Shown here: positions 17,042 to 26,463 of the stretch, in pieces
Position numbering within the stretch: the stretch's first letter is position 1
Layout of the letters: each line of letters begins with the position of its first letter
Origin: Limnospira fusiformis SAG 85.79
Lineage (GTDB): Bacteria; Cyanobacteriota; Cyanobacteriia; Cyanobacteriales; Microcoleaceae
Length of the DNA: 64,000 nt
Assembly: GCF_012516315.1 (NCBI RefSeq)
Contig: NZ_CP051185.1
Coordinates: 186,001-250,000, forward strand
Direction: 5' to 3'
Made by a program: the position numbers and the translations under genes
The notes under the pieces: model-generated
What the model was told of the DNA's origin: nothing
The model's database searches: none
Seen by the model: only the letters and a program-made list of their open reading frames with translations

Positions 17042-17522
17042 AGTTTGAGGATAGTTAATTCATGTTAATAGGTGAGTGGAACCATTCTGGCATCGAAAAA
17101 TGATTTTGGCAAGATTTGCCAAGTTGATCGCCTAAATATATAATGAAGCTAGTACAGGCGAAAGGATGGGGAATTTGTGCCAATTAATCAACTGGCTGAT
17201 CATCCATTGCCTTGGTTAAGGAACTAAAGCAGTTACATAGATGGCAGATTGGGGAATTTAGTTCCTAGGGACCCCAATTAAAACAGTGTCATAATTTCGG
17301 TAGCGGTAGGGATGAACTGTGAATAGGATCAAAGCATAAACCAACCACCACAGTTCAAACCCAGCCATGATTTCAGCGACTAAATTACCATTTCTCTCTC
17401 TTCTTCGTCTAATGGCTCAAATGCGGGCTAATCTTAATATCATGTTGTTAGAACATTATGATCAGCTTACCCAACTATTAGTGGTGATACCGAAATTGTC
17501 ACTGATGTTCAATGCCATTAGA
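17042..17522. other. Intergenic region with one possible small ORF
   Basis: No clear gene. A CCTAGG-centred near-palindrome (GGAATTTAGTTCCTAGGGACC, about 17256) and a 56-codon frame at 17367-17537 are the only things seen. Confidence 0.5.
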
Positions 17523-17537
17523 TTAACTCTGGGTTAA
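17367..17537 (+). CDS. Possible 56-aa hydrophobic peptide
   Basis: ATG at 17367 to TAA at 17537, encoding MISATKLPFLSLLRLMAQMR and continuing with hydrophobic and basic residues. It overlaps the end of the oppositely oriented oxidoreductase gene by 15 nt and has only a weak purine stretch upstream. It could be chance. Confidence 0.2.
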   Translation: MISATKLPFLSLLRLMAQMRANLNIMLLEHYDQLTQLLVVIPKLSLMFNAIRLTLG

Positions 17538-18536
17538 AATCACAGTTTCGCCTGTTTCAGCAGACCGTCTAGCCGCATCAGCTACTTTCAGGGTATAAAG
17601 ACTATCTGCGACAGAAACATAAAGAGGCGTTCCGTCAAAAAGGTGATCGAGAACCATAGTAGTATCCCGCGCAAACAAACCGCTACGACTTCCGACTTCA
17701 ATGGGTTGAGGAGTATCTCCCCGTAGTAATTTGCCCTCTTTTGGGGTAAATATCAAAGTTCCGGCTTCCCCATAAAGGGTAAAAAGGTTTTCGGACTCCC
17801 AAAAGGTTTCGCCTTTTCCGTAGACGACCTCACCAATGGTCCCACAGGTAAAGTGTAACTGAGTCTGACACCAACAGGAACGATAACGATCGCCATCGAC
17901 ATTCCAAAACCGACTCTGGGCGTTTACAGAAGCCACAGCACCAAATAGGTCAGTCAAACGATGTAAACGGGAAAGCGCCCCCACCAAGGGAAAACCAAAC
18001 AGAGAATTTTGGTAGGTCCAGCGATCATAAGCCGGACGTTGGGGGTTAATAGTGCTGTAGCGGGCATAAAATATGGTTCCGATCGCCTCTAAAGATGGTT
18101 TAATAGAATTGTGCAATCCTCCCAAAAGTTCCAGATGTTCCACATGAAGGAGTTTATGGCGCATTGAAGCCAAGGCGAGCAACTCCTCACCCTCTTGAGG
18201 ATCGAGACAAAGGGGATATTCAACCACCACGTGCTTATCATTTTCCAGGGCGGCTTTTGCGATCGCACCATGATCGCGGTTAATGGTGCTAATCATAATC
18301 AGGTCTAAATCGTCTCGCTGTACCAATTCCAGCCAATTAGGGACTAATTCCGCATTAAACTCTTGACAGAAGGCTGCTGTAGTTTCTGGACTATGACCGG
18401 TAACCGCCACTAAATGCGATCGAGGATCAGAGTTGAGGGTTTGGGCGCGGGACTTAGCAACATACCCAGTTCCCACCAAACCGACGCGAATAGTGGAAGG
18501 GTTAGAAATTGTATTAGAAAAATTACTGGCTGTCAT
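17523..18536 (-). CDS. Gfo/Idh/MocA-family oxidoreductase
   Basis: A 337-aa protein. The N-terminal Rossmann fold begins RVGLVGTGYVAKSRAQ (NAD(P) dinucleotide motif GxGxxA), continues with the MISTINRDHGAIAKAALEN region and then VVEYPLCLD, the position of the family EKP motif, where this protein has EYP. The C-terminal half is the usual alpha/beta substrate domain. Several cyanobacterial members of this type are annotated as biliverdin reductase-like, but the sequence does not allow a substrate to be named. Ordinary length and codon use. Confidence 0.85.
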   Translation of the reverse strand: MTASNFSNTISNPSTIRVGLVGTGYVAKSRAQTLNSDPRSHLVAVTGHSPETTAAFCQEFNAELVPNWLELVQRDDLDLIMISTINRDHGAIAKAALENDKHVVVEYPLCLDPQEGEELLALASMRHKLLHVEHLELLGGLHNSIKPSLEAIGTIFYARYSTINPQRPAYDRWTYQNSLFGFPLVGALSRLHRLTDLFGAVASVNAQSRFWNVDGDRYRSCWCQTQLHFTCGTIGEVVYGKGETFWESENLFTLYGEAGTLIFTPKEGKLLRGDTPQPIEVGSRSGLFARDTTMVLDHLFDGTPLYVSVADSLYTLKVADAARRSAETGETVILTQS

Positions 18537-18859
18537 CTACAGACTGATATATTTTAGGGAGATATGACTAAGGCTTAAAACCCTAGCTCATCCATTATTA
18601 TCCCTTATGCTGACGACTATGCAACCACCTGGCCCTATAGGCTGGCCAGATAAGATATAAGCAATTGGGATGTAATTAGAAAAATTTATAACAAAAACCA
18701 TTCATAATATGGCCGCGAAAGGTTTTACAACCTCGTGTTTTTCCTTTAATATCAGAAAGTGAAGAAAACCGAGACCACAGGGAGTTAGGCTAATATTCCC
18801 TTGTGATTTATATAGGTTTTTCTTATCGATTTTTTTGAGAACTTAGAGAGGAACACTGA
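18537..18859 (+). promoter_or_regulatory. Upstream region of the ferredoxin gene
   Basis: 323 bp without a gene between two divergent genes. A hairpin CTGGCC/GGCCAG sits at 18629-18649. The AGAGAGGA at 18845-18852 is a clear ribosome binding site for petF. The long AT-rich leader is plausible for a strongly expressed gene; no -10/-35 pair was convincingly assigned. Confidence 0.4.
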
Positions 18860-19159
18860 ATGGCTACTTACAAAGTCACTCTGATTAACGAAGCTGAAGG
18901 CATCAACGAAACCATCGATTGCGATGATGATACATATATTCTCGATGCTGCCGAAGAAGCTGGACTAGATCTGCCCTACTCCTGCCGTGCTGGTGCTTGC
19001 TCCACCTGTGCTGGTACAATCACCAGTGGTACCATTGACCAGTCTGATCAGTCTTTCTTAGATGATGATCAGATCGAAGCTGGGTATGTTTTGACTTGTG
19101 TAGCCTATCCCACCTCCGACTGCACAATCAAAACTCACCAAGAAGAAGGACTCTACTAA
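18860..19159 (+). CDS. petF: Plant-type [2Fe-2S] ferredoxin I
   Basis: 99 aa. The cluster ligands are C42, C47 and C50 in [10 protein letters not shown] and C80 in YVLTC (41, 46, 49 and 79 in the mature protein). I recognise the sequence as the classical Spirulina platensis ferredoxin. It accepts electrons from photosystem I and passes them to ferredoxin-NADP reductase, nitrite reductase, thioredoxin reductase and others. The protein is strongly acidic, as expected for docking. It is monocistronic, with a strong ribosome binding site and a hairpin terminator. Confidence 0.98.
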   Translation: MATYKVTLINEAEGINETIDCDDDTYILDAAEEAGLDLPYSCRAGACSTCAGTITSGTIDQSDQSFLDDDQIEAGYVLTCVAYPTSDCTIKTHQEEGLY

Positions 19160-19169
19160 GTTTCTCCAA

Positions 19170-19199
19170 CCTGGTCAGAGAAGGGAGAACAGGTTATTT
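19170..19199 (+). terminator. Probable terminator of petF
   Basis: AACCTG (about 19170-19175) pairs with CAGGTT (about 19190-19195), followed by ATTTTGG, 10 nt after the stop codon. Confidence 0.55.
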
Positions 19200-19241
19200 T
19201 GGTTACAGCGGATCTGTTCTTCCTTCCCCTATAGCCAGGAT

Positions 19242-20897
19242 TTATGGAGATTGCTGCCCAGTGATTAAATAATTGTTCAGGGGTTCTAGTTGAGTCCCCG
19301 GAAAATAAAATTCCAAAATGCGATCGCTAGACCAACCCAACCGGGCGAGTTTATGCGATCCTATTTGGCTGAAACCGACACCATGACCAAACCCGCCGCC
19401 CACAAAATTATAGCCTTGCAGAGTTTGGTTAGGGCCATAAATCGGATCAATATAGAATAGGGTACTAATAGGAGGCCAAAAAGCACTTTGGACCTCATCC
19501 TTATGGATGGGGATAACACCCTTATCAGTTTGTACCTCCATTTTCAACACCCGGCCAGAGTGAGCCCTTTCCACCACCCTCACCTGTTGAATAGTGTTAA
19601 AATCTGCCAGGGGACTTTTGCGACGCTTGAGATAAAATTGCAGATGATTAGTCATGGCCTTGAGATCTGTTCGGTATTGCCAGCGAAAATCACTCCAACC
19701 CTCTTCATTAAAACCCTTCCTCAGACTCATAAACCGCCGGAAGTTCTGTTCATCAGCTAGGCTGTAGCTTTCCAGGTTCCACACATTTTGAGTAGTATCT
19801 AATACTGACCTGAGATAGGGTGGCTTGGGTCCATCCCAGACATCATTAAAATTAGCAGTAATGCCACCACTAGACGAGAAATACACGGCATCGACCAATT
19901 CCCCGTCATAGGTCAGCACTAGGCCCCTGGTGTTAGTAATAGCGTTATCAGTAGATGGGTAAACCTCCGTTAACCCCTTATATACTTGACAATCGGTATT
20001 GGCACAAATTTGATAATTGTCCGCCTCAAACCGATGCAGATTCCGCAAGACATAGGTACGCGCTAAAATAGCCTGGGCTTCAATAGAAGCAGCGGGAGGC
20101 CATGCGCCCATTTCATGGGGTACAACTCCCCGCAAATAGGTTTCTAAGGGAACATGGTTAACCAGGGTATAGGTTCCGTAGGCATCTGGCTGGAGTTTTA
20201 AACTGCCTCCATAAACTAAAGCCTGGGGGTCATCTCTTTTCTTACCTACGGAAATGACATTCTGGGGAGCTTCAATTTTTAACTCTTGGCGGTTGTAACG
20301 ATAGCCACCTAACACCCAATAGGGGACGGGTTTCTCTCTGGCTACTTGGCTGGTGAAAGTAGGCTGATAGCCCTGGGCTTTTATGCTTTCTAGTAACCAT
20401 CGGCGCAACAGGGGAGTTGAATAAGTTTCCCGAGAAGCCCAAACCTGCCATACATCAGGTTGCGCTAGTTCAACTTCGATGCCCATTTCTCGCCATTTGT
20501 TAGCCTGCTGTGCGGCGGTTTCATAGCTGCGGTGACTGCTAAAAATCAGACGTTCGTTAACTTGGGGTTCTGGAAGGGGTTGCATTCCCACCTGAATAAC
20601 GGCGCTGAGGGTATGCAGGACTTGTTCACCTTCGGGGGTAGCAAAACGCAGCCTGAGATGGTCTCCAGGTTTGGCTTGCAAGACGAGGGTATCTGTGGGG
20701 GTTTTACCAAATTGCTGCACTACGCCTACTTCTAGGATAGGGTTAATTTCTTCTTGGGCGATCGCTTTAGTCGGTGTCAGTCCCAATAAACATCCGAACA
20801 TTAAAACCATTGGCAACTTGCCTAAACTCTTAGAAACAGACTGACCACTACTCCGGGAGTATAGGTTAGGTTGGGGGGCTGTTATCGCGTTCATCAT
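19242..20897 (-). CDS. SpoIID/LytB-domain protein
   Basis: A 551-aa protein with an N-terminal signal segment (LPMVLMFGCLLGLTPTKAIA). The second half is the SpoIID domain: LETYLRGVVPHEMGAWPP, EAQAILARTYVLRN, and the C-terminal GGGFGHGVGFSQIGS motif. In Bacillus SpoIID is a lytic transglycosylase acting on peptide-free glycan; cyanobacterial homologues are probably periplasmic cell-wall enzymes. The first half, with a SPOR-like stretch (SSHRSYETAAQQANKWREMG), may also bind glycan. Complete and of normal length. Confidence 0.88.
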   Translation of the reverse strand: MMNAITAPQPNLYSRSSGQSVSKSLGKLPMVLMFGCLLGLTPTKAIAQEEINPILEVGVVQQFGKTPTDTLVLQAKPGDHLRLRFATPEGEQVLHTLSAVIQVGMQPLPEPQVNERLIFSSHRSYETAAQQANKWREMGIEVELAQPDVWQVWASRETYSTPLLRRWLLESIKAQGYQPTFTSQVAREKPVPYWVLGGYRYNRQELKIEAPQNVISVGKKRDDPQALVYGGSLKLQPDAYGTYTLVNHVPLETYLRGVVPHEMGAWPPAASIEAQAILARTYVLRNLHRFEADNYQICANTDCQVYKGLTEVYPSTDNAITNTRGLVLTYDGELVDAVYFSSSGGITANFNDVWDGPKPPYLRSVLDTTQNVWNLESYSLADEQNFRRFMSLRKGFNEEGWSDFRWQYRTDLKAMTNHLQFYLKRRKSPLADFNTIQQVRVVERAHSGRVLKMEVQTDKGVIPIHKDEVQSAFWPPISTLFYIDPIYGPNQTLQGYNFVGGGFGHGVGFSQIGSHKLARLGWSSDRILEFYFPGTQLEPLNNYLITGQQSP

Positions 20898-20937
20898 CTC
20901 GACTCTCAGATATCAGGACACGCTATCCATTATACGA

Positions 20938-21404
20938 ACAGCACTGGAGCATGAAAACCTTGTCTCAAGAGAGCAAGGATGAAAGGCGACACGGGTATAG
21001 TGCCCGTCAGCCCAAGACCTGATCAACTCTCGAACAACATCGCTGTTTGACTTTACACGCTTACTAGATAAATGCTACACTGATTGACCATGGATAAAGG
21101 TAACCAACCACTTAAAAAACCTTGTTGCCGAAAGGCGTACACTAGACCTTGACAATTGAATCTATGCGGTTTTGCTGCATTGTTCTAGCTTCCTCCTGGC
21201 AGCAGGTAAAAGATTCACAGGAACTAGACAAATCAGTTTTTGAGGTATATTTGCTTCAATCTAAACAGGATTGGCAGAAATGCAACTACGGTAGGGCATA
21301 CCGAAAGTAACGCTTGGGGAGAGTCCCACCTCTGGGCTAGACGACGCAAGGAATCTAGTTTAAGTGGTCTCGGTGAGCCAAGAATCCCCGTCTCTTCAGA
21401 CCGG
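20938..21404 (+). ncRNA. Orphan omega-RNA-like segment without nuclease gene
   Basis: 467 bp of non-coding, strongly structured sequence. The first part (to about 21150), with stretches such as CAACATCGCTGTTTGACTTT, resembles from memory the HEARO/IscB-associated RNA known to be multicopy in Arthrospira. The last part (about 21340-21404), with GTCTCGGTGAGCCAAGAATC and a CCCC-GTC/GAC-GGGG hairpin, resembles the right-end RNA of tnpB elements. No iscB, isrB or tnpB frame accompanies it. It abuts the left end of the intron-bearing IS. The family assignment needs covariance-model confirmation. Confidence 0.4.
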
Positions 21405-21577
21405 GGAGCAAGAATTTAATCCAAGATTTGCTTTACATCTTAGGACAATAAGGTACAATACCCCAAAAGATTCGCAACTCAATCAATAATGAGTATACGG
21501 TCAAACCCCAGACCATGCCAAATTTCCCTGACGACATACTCATCAAGTCGGATTCTTCATGGTAAAATCCAATCATG

Positions 21578-22460
21578 GTGCGAGACGTTTAGGAGTCAAA
21601 TAAGGCTGCAATGCCTGAAATAACCTCCTAGTGGGACTTTCACCCCTTGGTGAAATATAAGGGACTCGTACCCTGACCATCCCATAACTGTTTATATGTC
21701 CCAACGTTTGGTATAGAAATATACAAAACAAGGCAGGGAACTCAAGGTCAAAACGCCCAACTGGAAATATTAATGATTCCTTAACAATTGCGTTGAGAGT
21801 AACGGCGATAGCCACCCCCAGTTTTGGGAATCATAACCCCAGGATTGAAGCGGGGAACGGAAGGCGTGAAGTAGAACCTACTACCAAATGCGACCACTGC
21901 CAACCATCCATGATTAGGGAAACCGAATGTCCGGCTTGAACCATCGTAATGATTTAGCAGCGAAACAGGTTGATACGCTGCGTTCAAAAGAGCAAGGGGA
22001 AAAGTAGGGTAATCATGACATCACCTACACAGACTTTTAAAAGTACCCCGGTGGAGAGGACAAATCTAAAGATGGAATGCCCGTATAAACGGAACGTTTA
22101 AACCCCTTTTAGGCTCTCAAGTGGCAGGATGTACCTGCGGAGTAGTGAAAGTGTAAGCGTATACCTTTAAGGGGAAAGGATGTGACTGAAAGCCAATGCC
22201 TAACTGTAATGGTTAGGATATGCCCACTAGTCACGGTGTGGATATAGAGACTGCGACAATTAGGAGTGTTTACGACGAAAGCGAGTTTAAACACTACGAT
22301 GTTGTATTTAGCTCCAAAAGTTGAAATCACAAAAGCAGGGAGTCGTTACCCTGTTCCCGATGTCAAAAGGGGTATCCACATCAGGAGCCGTGTGATGTGA
22401 AAGTATCAAGCACGGTTTTGAATTGGAGTTGGGGAAGGCGACTTCCCTTTCGACCATAAC
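21578..22460 (+). other. Group II intron A, ORF-less, 883 nt
   Basis: Begins GTGCGAGACG (group II 5' consensus GUGYG) directly after an ATG and ends CGACCATAAC. Domain V is at 22385-22419: GAGCCGTG and CACGGTTTT arms around a GAAA loop. Domain VI follows (GGGGAAGG...CTTCCC). The copy in the inverted element has the same length, 883 nt. There is no reverse transcriptase frame inside. Joining the flanks gives ATG-CCT-TAC-AAA, in frame with tnpB. Confidence 0.88.
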
Positions 22461-23512
22461 CCTTACAAAGCTTTCCGAACCAAACTAAAACTCAATGACT
22501 GTCAAGCCACCTTGATGACCAAACACGCGGGGTATGCTCGATTTGTGTTCAATTGGGGATTACACTTATGGATGTCAGCTTATGAAGAGGGACTCAAGCC
22601 TAACGTCAACTCCATCAAAAAGGTTTTTACTAATTATGTGAAACCTCAATATCCTTGGATGTCCGAATTGTCTTCTAAAGTTGATCAATATGCCTTCATT
22701 AATCTAGGGGATGCCTTTAAGCGCTTCTTCAAGGGAATAAGCAGTTATCCTAAATTTAAGAAGAAAGGCCACCATGATAGTTTTACCCTTGACAATTCCG
22801 GAAAGCCATTCAAGTTGTCAGGAACTCGCCATAAGCTGCCTTTTGTGGGCTGGGTTTCTACATTTGAGGCTCTACCCGAAAGTTGGGTTAAGAAAGTCAC
22901 TATAACGCGCCAAGCAGGTGACTGGTATATGAGCTTTTTCGTAGAAATCACGCCAGAAATTACACCGAAATATCGAGAGAGAATCGGGGTAGACCTAGGA
23001 ATTAACAATTGGGCGACTTGCTCCGATGGGACCCAATTCTCTAATCCCAAGGCTTATAAAGCAGCGACCAAAAAAATAGCCAGATTACAACGCCATTTAA
23101 GTCGCAAAGTCAAAGGCTCGAAAAATTGGGTCAAATGTCTCTTAAAAGTTCAAAAGCTACATCAAAGAGTCGCTAATATTCGCCGTGACACGATTCATAA
23201 AATAACTACTTTTTTGGCTAAAAACCACAGCCAAGTAGTCATTGAAGATTTGAATGTGTCAGGTATGCTGAAAAATCATTGTTTGGCGGGTTCTATCGCT
23301 GATGCTTCATTTTATGAGTTCCGTCGTCAACTAGGTTACAAGGCAGAACGTTATGGTTCAAAGTTGATTATTGCCGATAGATTTTATCCATCCAGTCAAC
23401 TGTGTTCTAATTGCGGTTATCGTCAAAAAATGCCCCTAGTCCGTCGGACTTTTGAATGTCCAAACTGCGGTCTGGCGATAGATCGTGACTTGAATGCCAG
23501 TATAAACCTAGA
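22461..23512 (+). CDS. tnpB: TnpB nuclease, main exon (split by group II introns)
   Basis: About 350 codons. The start codon is the ATG at 21575-21577, separated by intron A; spliced, the protein starts MPYKAFRTKLKLND. An unspliced product would have to begin at the TTG/ATG of 22512/22515. RuvC residues: D in GVDLGINNW, E in VVIEDLNVSG, D in AIDRDLNAS; zinc pairs CSNCG and CPNCG. The exon ends after CTA-GA at 23512, where the twintron starts; the last codons resume at about 25299 and end at 25372. If the intron ends in AC as the others do, the resumed frame is shifted by one base relative to copy 2; ending one base later restores it. Function is as for TnpB of IS605-type elements. It depends on splicing for expression. 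Confidence 0.85.
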
Positions 23513-25298
23513 GTGCGAGACGTTTAGGAGTGAAATAAGGCTGCAATGCCTGAAATAACCTCCTAGAGGGAGTTAAACTAGTCAATCCGGCTGCTACTAT
23601 AACTAGATTATTAGTTTACCCCTTAAATATATATATGTCCCGACGCTTAGTGAGTTATGACACTAAGCAAGGCAGGGAACTCAGGGTCAATCCCATTCTA
23701 AGAAATCGCAATGTTCCATCCAAGTATACTACAAGGAGGAGTATTTAACCCACTTGGGGCGATTATGGGAAAGAGTAAAGGCGGTAGCCACCCCCAGTTT
23801 CAGAAATCACAAATCTGGGATTGAAGCGGGGAACGGAAGGCGTGATGTAGAACCTACTACTATAGGCGACCACTGCCAACCATCCATGATTAGGGAAACC
23901 GAATGTCCGGCTTGAACCATCGTCATTATACAGCAGCGAAATAGGTTGATACGCTGCGTTCAAAAGAGCAAGGGGAAAAGTAGGGTAATTTTAGCATCAC
24001 CTACACAGACCTTTAAATGTACCCCGGTGGATAGGACAAATCTAAAGATGGAATGCCCATATATATGGAACGTTTAAACCCCTGTTGGGCTCTCTACGAG
24101 TACATCTTGTAGAGTAGTGAAAAGTGTAAGCGTATGGTGCGAGACGTTCGGGTATGAAATAGGGCTGAAATGCCCGAAATAACTACCCGGTGAGGATTCC
24201 AGCTCCGAATCTGGATATAAGGAGACCTCTCCTGACCATCCTCATAACTGGTTATATGTCCCGACGCTTAGGGAACTAAGCAAGGCAGGGAACTCAAGGT
24301 CATAAACGAACTGAGAAATCAGGGAGTAGAGAGTAACGGCGATAGCCACCCCCAGTTTTGGAAATCATAACTCCAGGATTGAAGCGGGGAACGGAAGGCG
24401 TGAGGTAGAACCTACTACCAAGACGCGACCACTGCCAACCATCTATGATTAGGAAGACCGAATGTCCGACTTGAACCATCGTAATACACTAGCAGCGAAA
24501 TAGGTTGACACGCTGCGCTCAAAAGGGCAAGGGGAAAAGTAGGGGGTTCGTGCGACTACCTACACAGACCTTTAAAAGTACCCCGGCGGAGAGGACAAAT
24601 CTAACGATGGAATGCCCATATAATCGGAACGTTGTAACCCCTCTAATGCTCTGCCTATAAACCAGTGAGTAATGCTATTCACAAGGCAGTAGTGAAAAAT
24701 GTAAGCGCATGCTTAGAGGGTGAAGGATGTGACCAGAAGCTAAAGCCCAATTGTCATGGTTGGGATATGCCCACAGGTCACGGTGGGGATATAGATACTG
24801 CGGTCAGTAAGAGTATAATGGCGAGGACGAGTTTAAAGACTACGTGGTGCATATAGCTCTGAACATCGAAGTAGAAAGCAGGTCTCTTGATTCTGCTCCT
24901 TTGACAAATAGGGTATCCACACCAGGAGCCGTGTGATGGGAAACTATCAAGCACGGTTCTGAATGGGAGAGGGTGAAGGTGACTTCACTCTCGACCCCTA
25001 ACCCCATAAGGGGAAAGGATGTGACTGAAAGCCAATGCCTAACTGTAATGGTTGGGATATGCCCACTAGTCACGGTGTGGACATAGAGACTGCGATGATG
25101 TAAGAGTGCTTATGACCGAGAGCGAGTTTAAAGACTACGTGGTGTATATAGCTCCTAAAGTTGAAGTCACAAAGCAGGGGGTCGTAACCCTGTTCCTACT
25201 GACAATAGGGTGTCTACATCAGGAGCCGTGTGATGTGAAAGTATCAAGCACGGTTTTGAATGGGAGTTGGGAAAGGTGACTTTCCTTTCGACCCCTAC
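23513..25298 (+). other. Outer group II intron B of a twintron
   Basis: Starts GTGCGAGACG inside the tnpB codon after ...NASINL, is interrupted at 24137-25002 by another intron, then continues through domain V (25223-25257) and domain VI to CGACCCCTAC. Without the inner intron it is about 920 nt. The interruption is in a loop region between GTAAGCGTATG and CCCATAAGGGG, where intron A reads GTAAGCGTATACC. No reverse transcriptase. Confidence 0.82.
24137..25002 (+). other. Inner group II intron C of the twintron, 866 nt
   Basis: 5' end GTGCGAGACG, domain V at 24926-24960 (GAGCCGTGTGATGGGAAACT...), 3' end CCCTAAC. It is a divergent relative of intron A, and it has exactly the same 866-nt length and host position in the inverted copy (58091-58956). 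ORF-less. Confidence 0.82.
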
Positions 25299-25463
25299 CA
25301 AAATCGCCTGGTTCCGACGATTACACTTGTGGACGGGGTGCTGCCGACAGTCCCGGACGAAGCCAGAAATAAACATCAAGATCCGGCTATGTCCGGTTTT
25401 GTTTAAGTTTTATAGAGCAGTGTCAAGAATGATCAAACCCAAATCTCCCGCTAGAATTGGATC

Positions 25464-26424
25464 TATAGCACAAGACAGAACACTTAGGACGTATAATGGA
25501 GAGGACGAGATGACTAAGAAGACCAAAAATGCCAGCCCCCTATAGTTACGACCTCAGACAAAAAGTTATTGATGCCATTGAACTAGACGGTATGCCCAAA
25601 ACAGAAGCCAGTCAAGTTTTCCATGTCAGCAGGAACACCATTAATCTCTGGCTGCAAAGAAAAGCACAGACCGGAGACTTCCTCCCTAAACCTCATCACC
25701 GACCTGGCAATAACCACAAAATTACCGACTGGCAGAAATTCAAGGCTTTTGCCCAAGAGCATGGCCACAAAACCTCCGCTCAAATGGCTGAACTTTGGGA
25801 TGACGACATCTCTCCTCGCACCATATCCAGAGCCTTGAAGAAAATTGGCTTCACCAGAAAAAAAACTTACGGCTACCAAGAACGTTGGAAGCAACAGCGA
25901 GAGGAGTTTATGGCTCAGATTGAACAGATGGAGCCGGAAGAAGTGGTCTACCTCGATGAAGCCGCCATGAATAGTCAGGACTCGGATTACCCTTATGGTT
26001 ACTGCGAGGAAGGAAAACGCTTCCATGCACTCAAATCAGGGAAGAGGCAGGGCAGGGTAAGTATGATAGCCGCATGGTGTCATCAACAACTCTTAGCTCC
26101 CTTTAGCTTTGAGGGTTGTTGTAATCGGACAGTGTTTGAGTTGTGGTTGGAGTTCATCTTAATTCCAACATTGAAGCCAGGTCAGACTCTAGTATTGGAC
26201 AATGCAACGTTTCATAAAGGGGGGCGGATTGCTGAACTGGTGGAGGCAGCTCAATGCCGTTTACTCTATCTACCACCTTATTCGCCAGACCTCAACAAGA
26301 TAGAGAAATGTTGGTCGTGGCTGAAAGCCCGTATTCGCCACTGCATTGAGCAGTTTGATTCTCTCCATGATGCCATGGATTCCGTTCTCAAAGCTGCGTC
26401 CTAACCACCTTGACTAATGCTATA
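25464..26424 (+). mobile_element. IS630-family insertion sequence, copy 1
   Basis: One transposase gene between imperfect inverted ends: TATAGCACAAGACAG at the left and, read inward from the right, TATAGCATTAGTCAAGG; both continue to TTAGGACG. The terminal TA fits the TA target duplication of IS630/Tc1 elements. An inverted near-identical copy is at 29416-30376. Confidence 0.88.
25529..26404 (+). CDS. IS630-family DDE transposase
   Basis: A 291-aa complete protein. N-terminal helix-turn-helix pair (SYDLRQKVIDAIE, VFHVSRNTINLWLQRK), then a DDE catalytic core: D143 in YLDEAAMN, D224 in LVLDNATFHK, E259 in NKIEKCWSWLK. It differs from copy 2 at only a few residues (for example HHRPG here, NHPPG there). 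Single frame, no programmed frameshift. Probably active or recently so, as the two copies are nearly identical. Confidence 0.95.
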   Translation: MPAPYSYDLRQKVIDAIELDGMPKTEASQVFHVSRNTINLWLQRKAQTGDFLPKPHHRPGNNHKITDWQKFKAFAQEHGHKTSAQMAELWDDDISPRTISRALKKIGFTRKKTYGYQERWKQQREEFMAQIEQMEPEEVVYLDEAAMNSQDSDYPYGYCEEGKRFHALKSGKRQGRVSMIAAWCHQQLLAPFSFEGCCNRTVFELWLEFILIPTLKPGQTLVLDNATFHKGGRIAELVEAAQCRLLYLPPYSPDLNKIEKCWSWLKARIRHCIEQFDSLHDAMDSVLKAAS

Positions 26425-26463
26425 ACAGGAGATATGGACAATATTTCCGAGTTAAATTCGCGC

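Larger units (their letters stand above)
21405..25420 (+). mobile_element. IS605/IS1341-type tnpB element carrying group II introns (copy 1)
   Basis: The limits are where sequence identity to the inverted copy at 56623-60590 starts (GGAGCAAGAATTTAATCC) and stops (TTTATAGAGCAG). Contents in order: 170 bp left end, ATG of tnpB, 883-nt intron A, main tnpB exon, twintron (outer intron interrupted by an 866-nt inner one), last tnpB codons, right end with an ATCCGGCTATGTCCGG hairpin. No tnpA and no intron-encoded reverse transcriptase are present, so both mobilities must depend on proteins made elsewhere. Confidence 0.85.

Noticed and set aside
21573..22330. Open frames of 68-80 aa on the minus strand (such as MNAAYQPVSLLNHYDGSS) seen again at 23763, 59116, 60006
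   Set aside because: They are repeats of intron sequence read in antisense. They recur because the introns recur, and they show no coding signature.
22384..22460. tRNA-like or riboswitch reading of the hairpins
   Set aside because: The pattern is group II intron domain V and VI; it recurs at 24926, 25223 and on the minus strand, always before an intron end.
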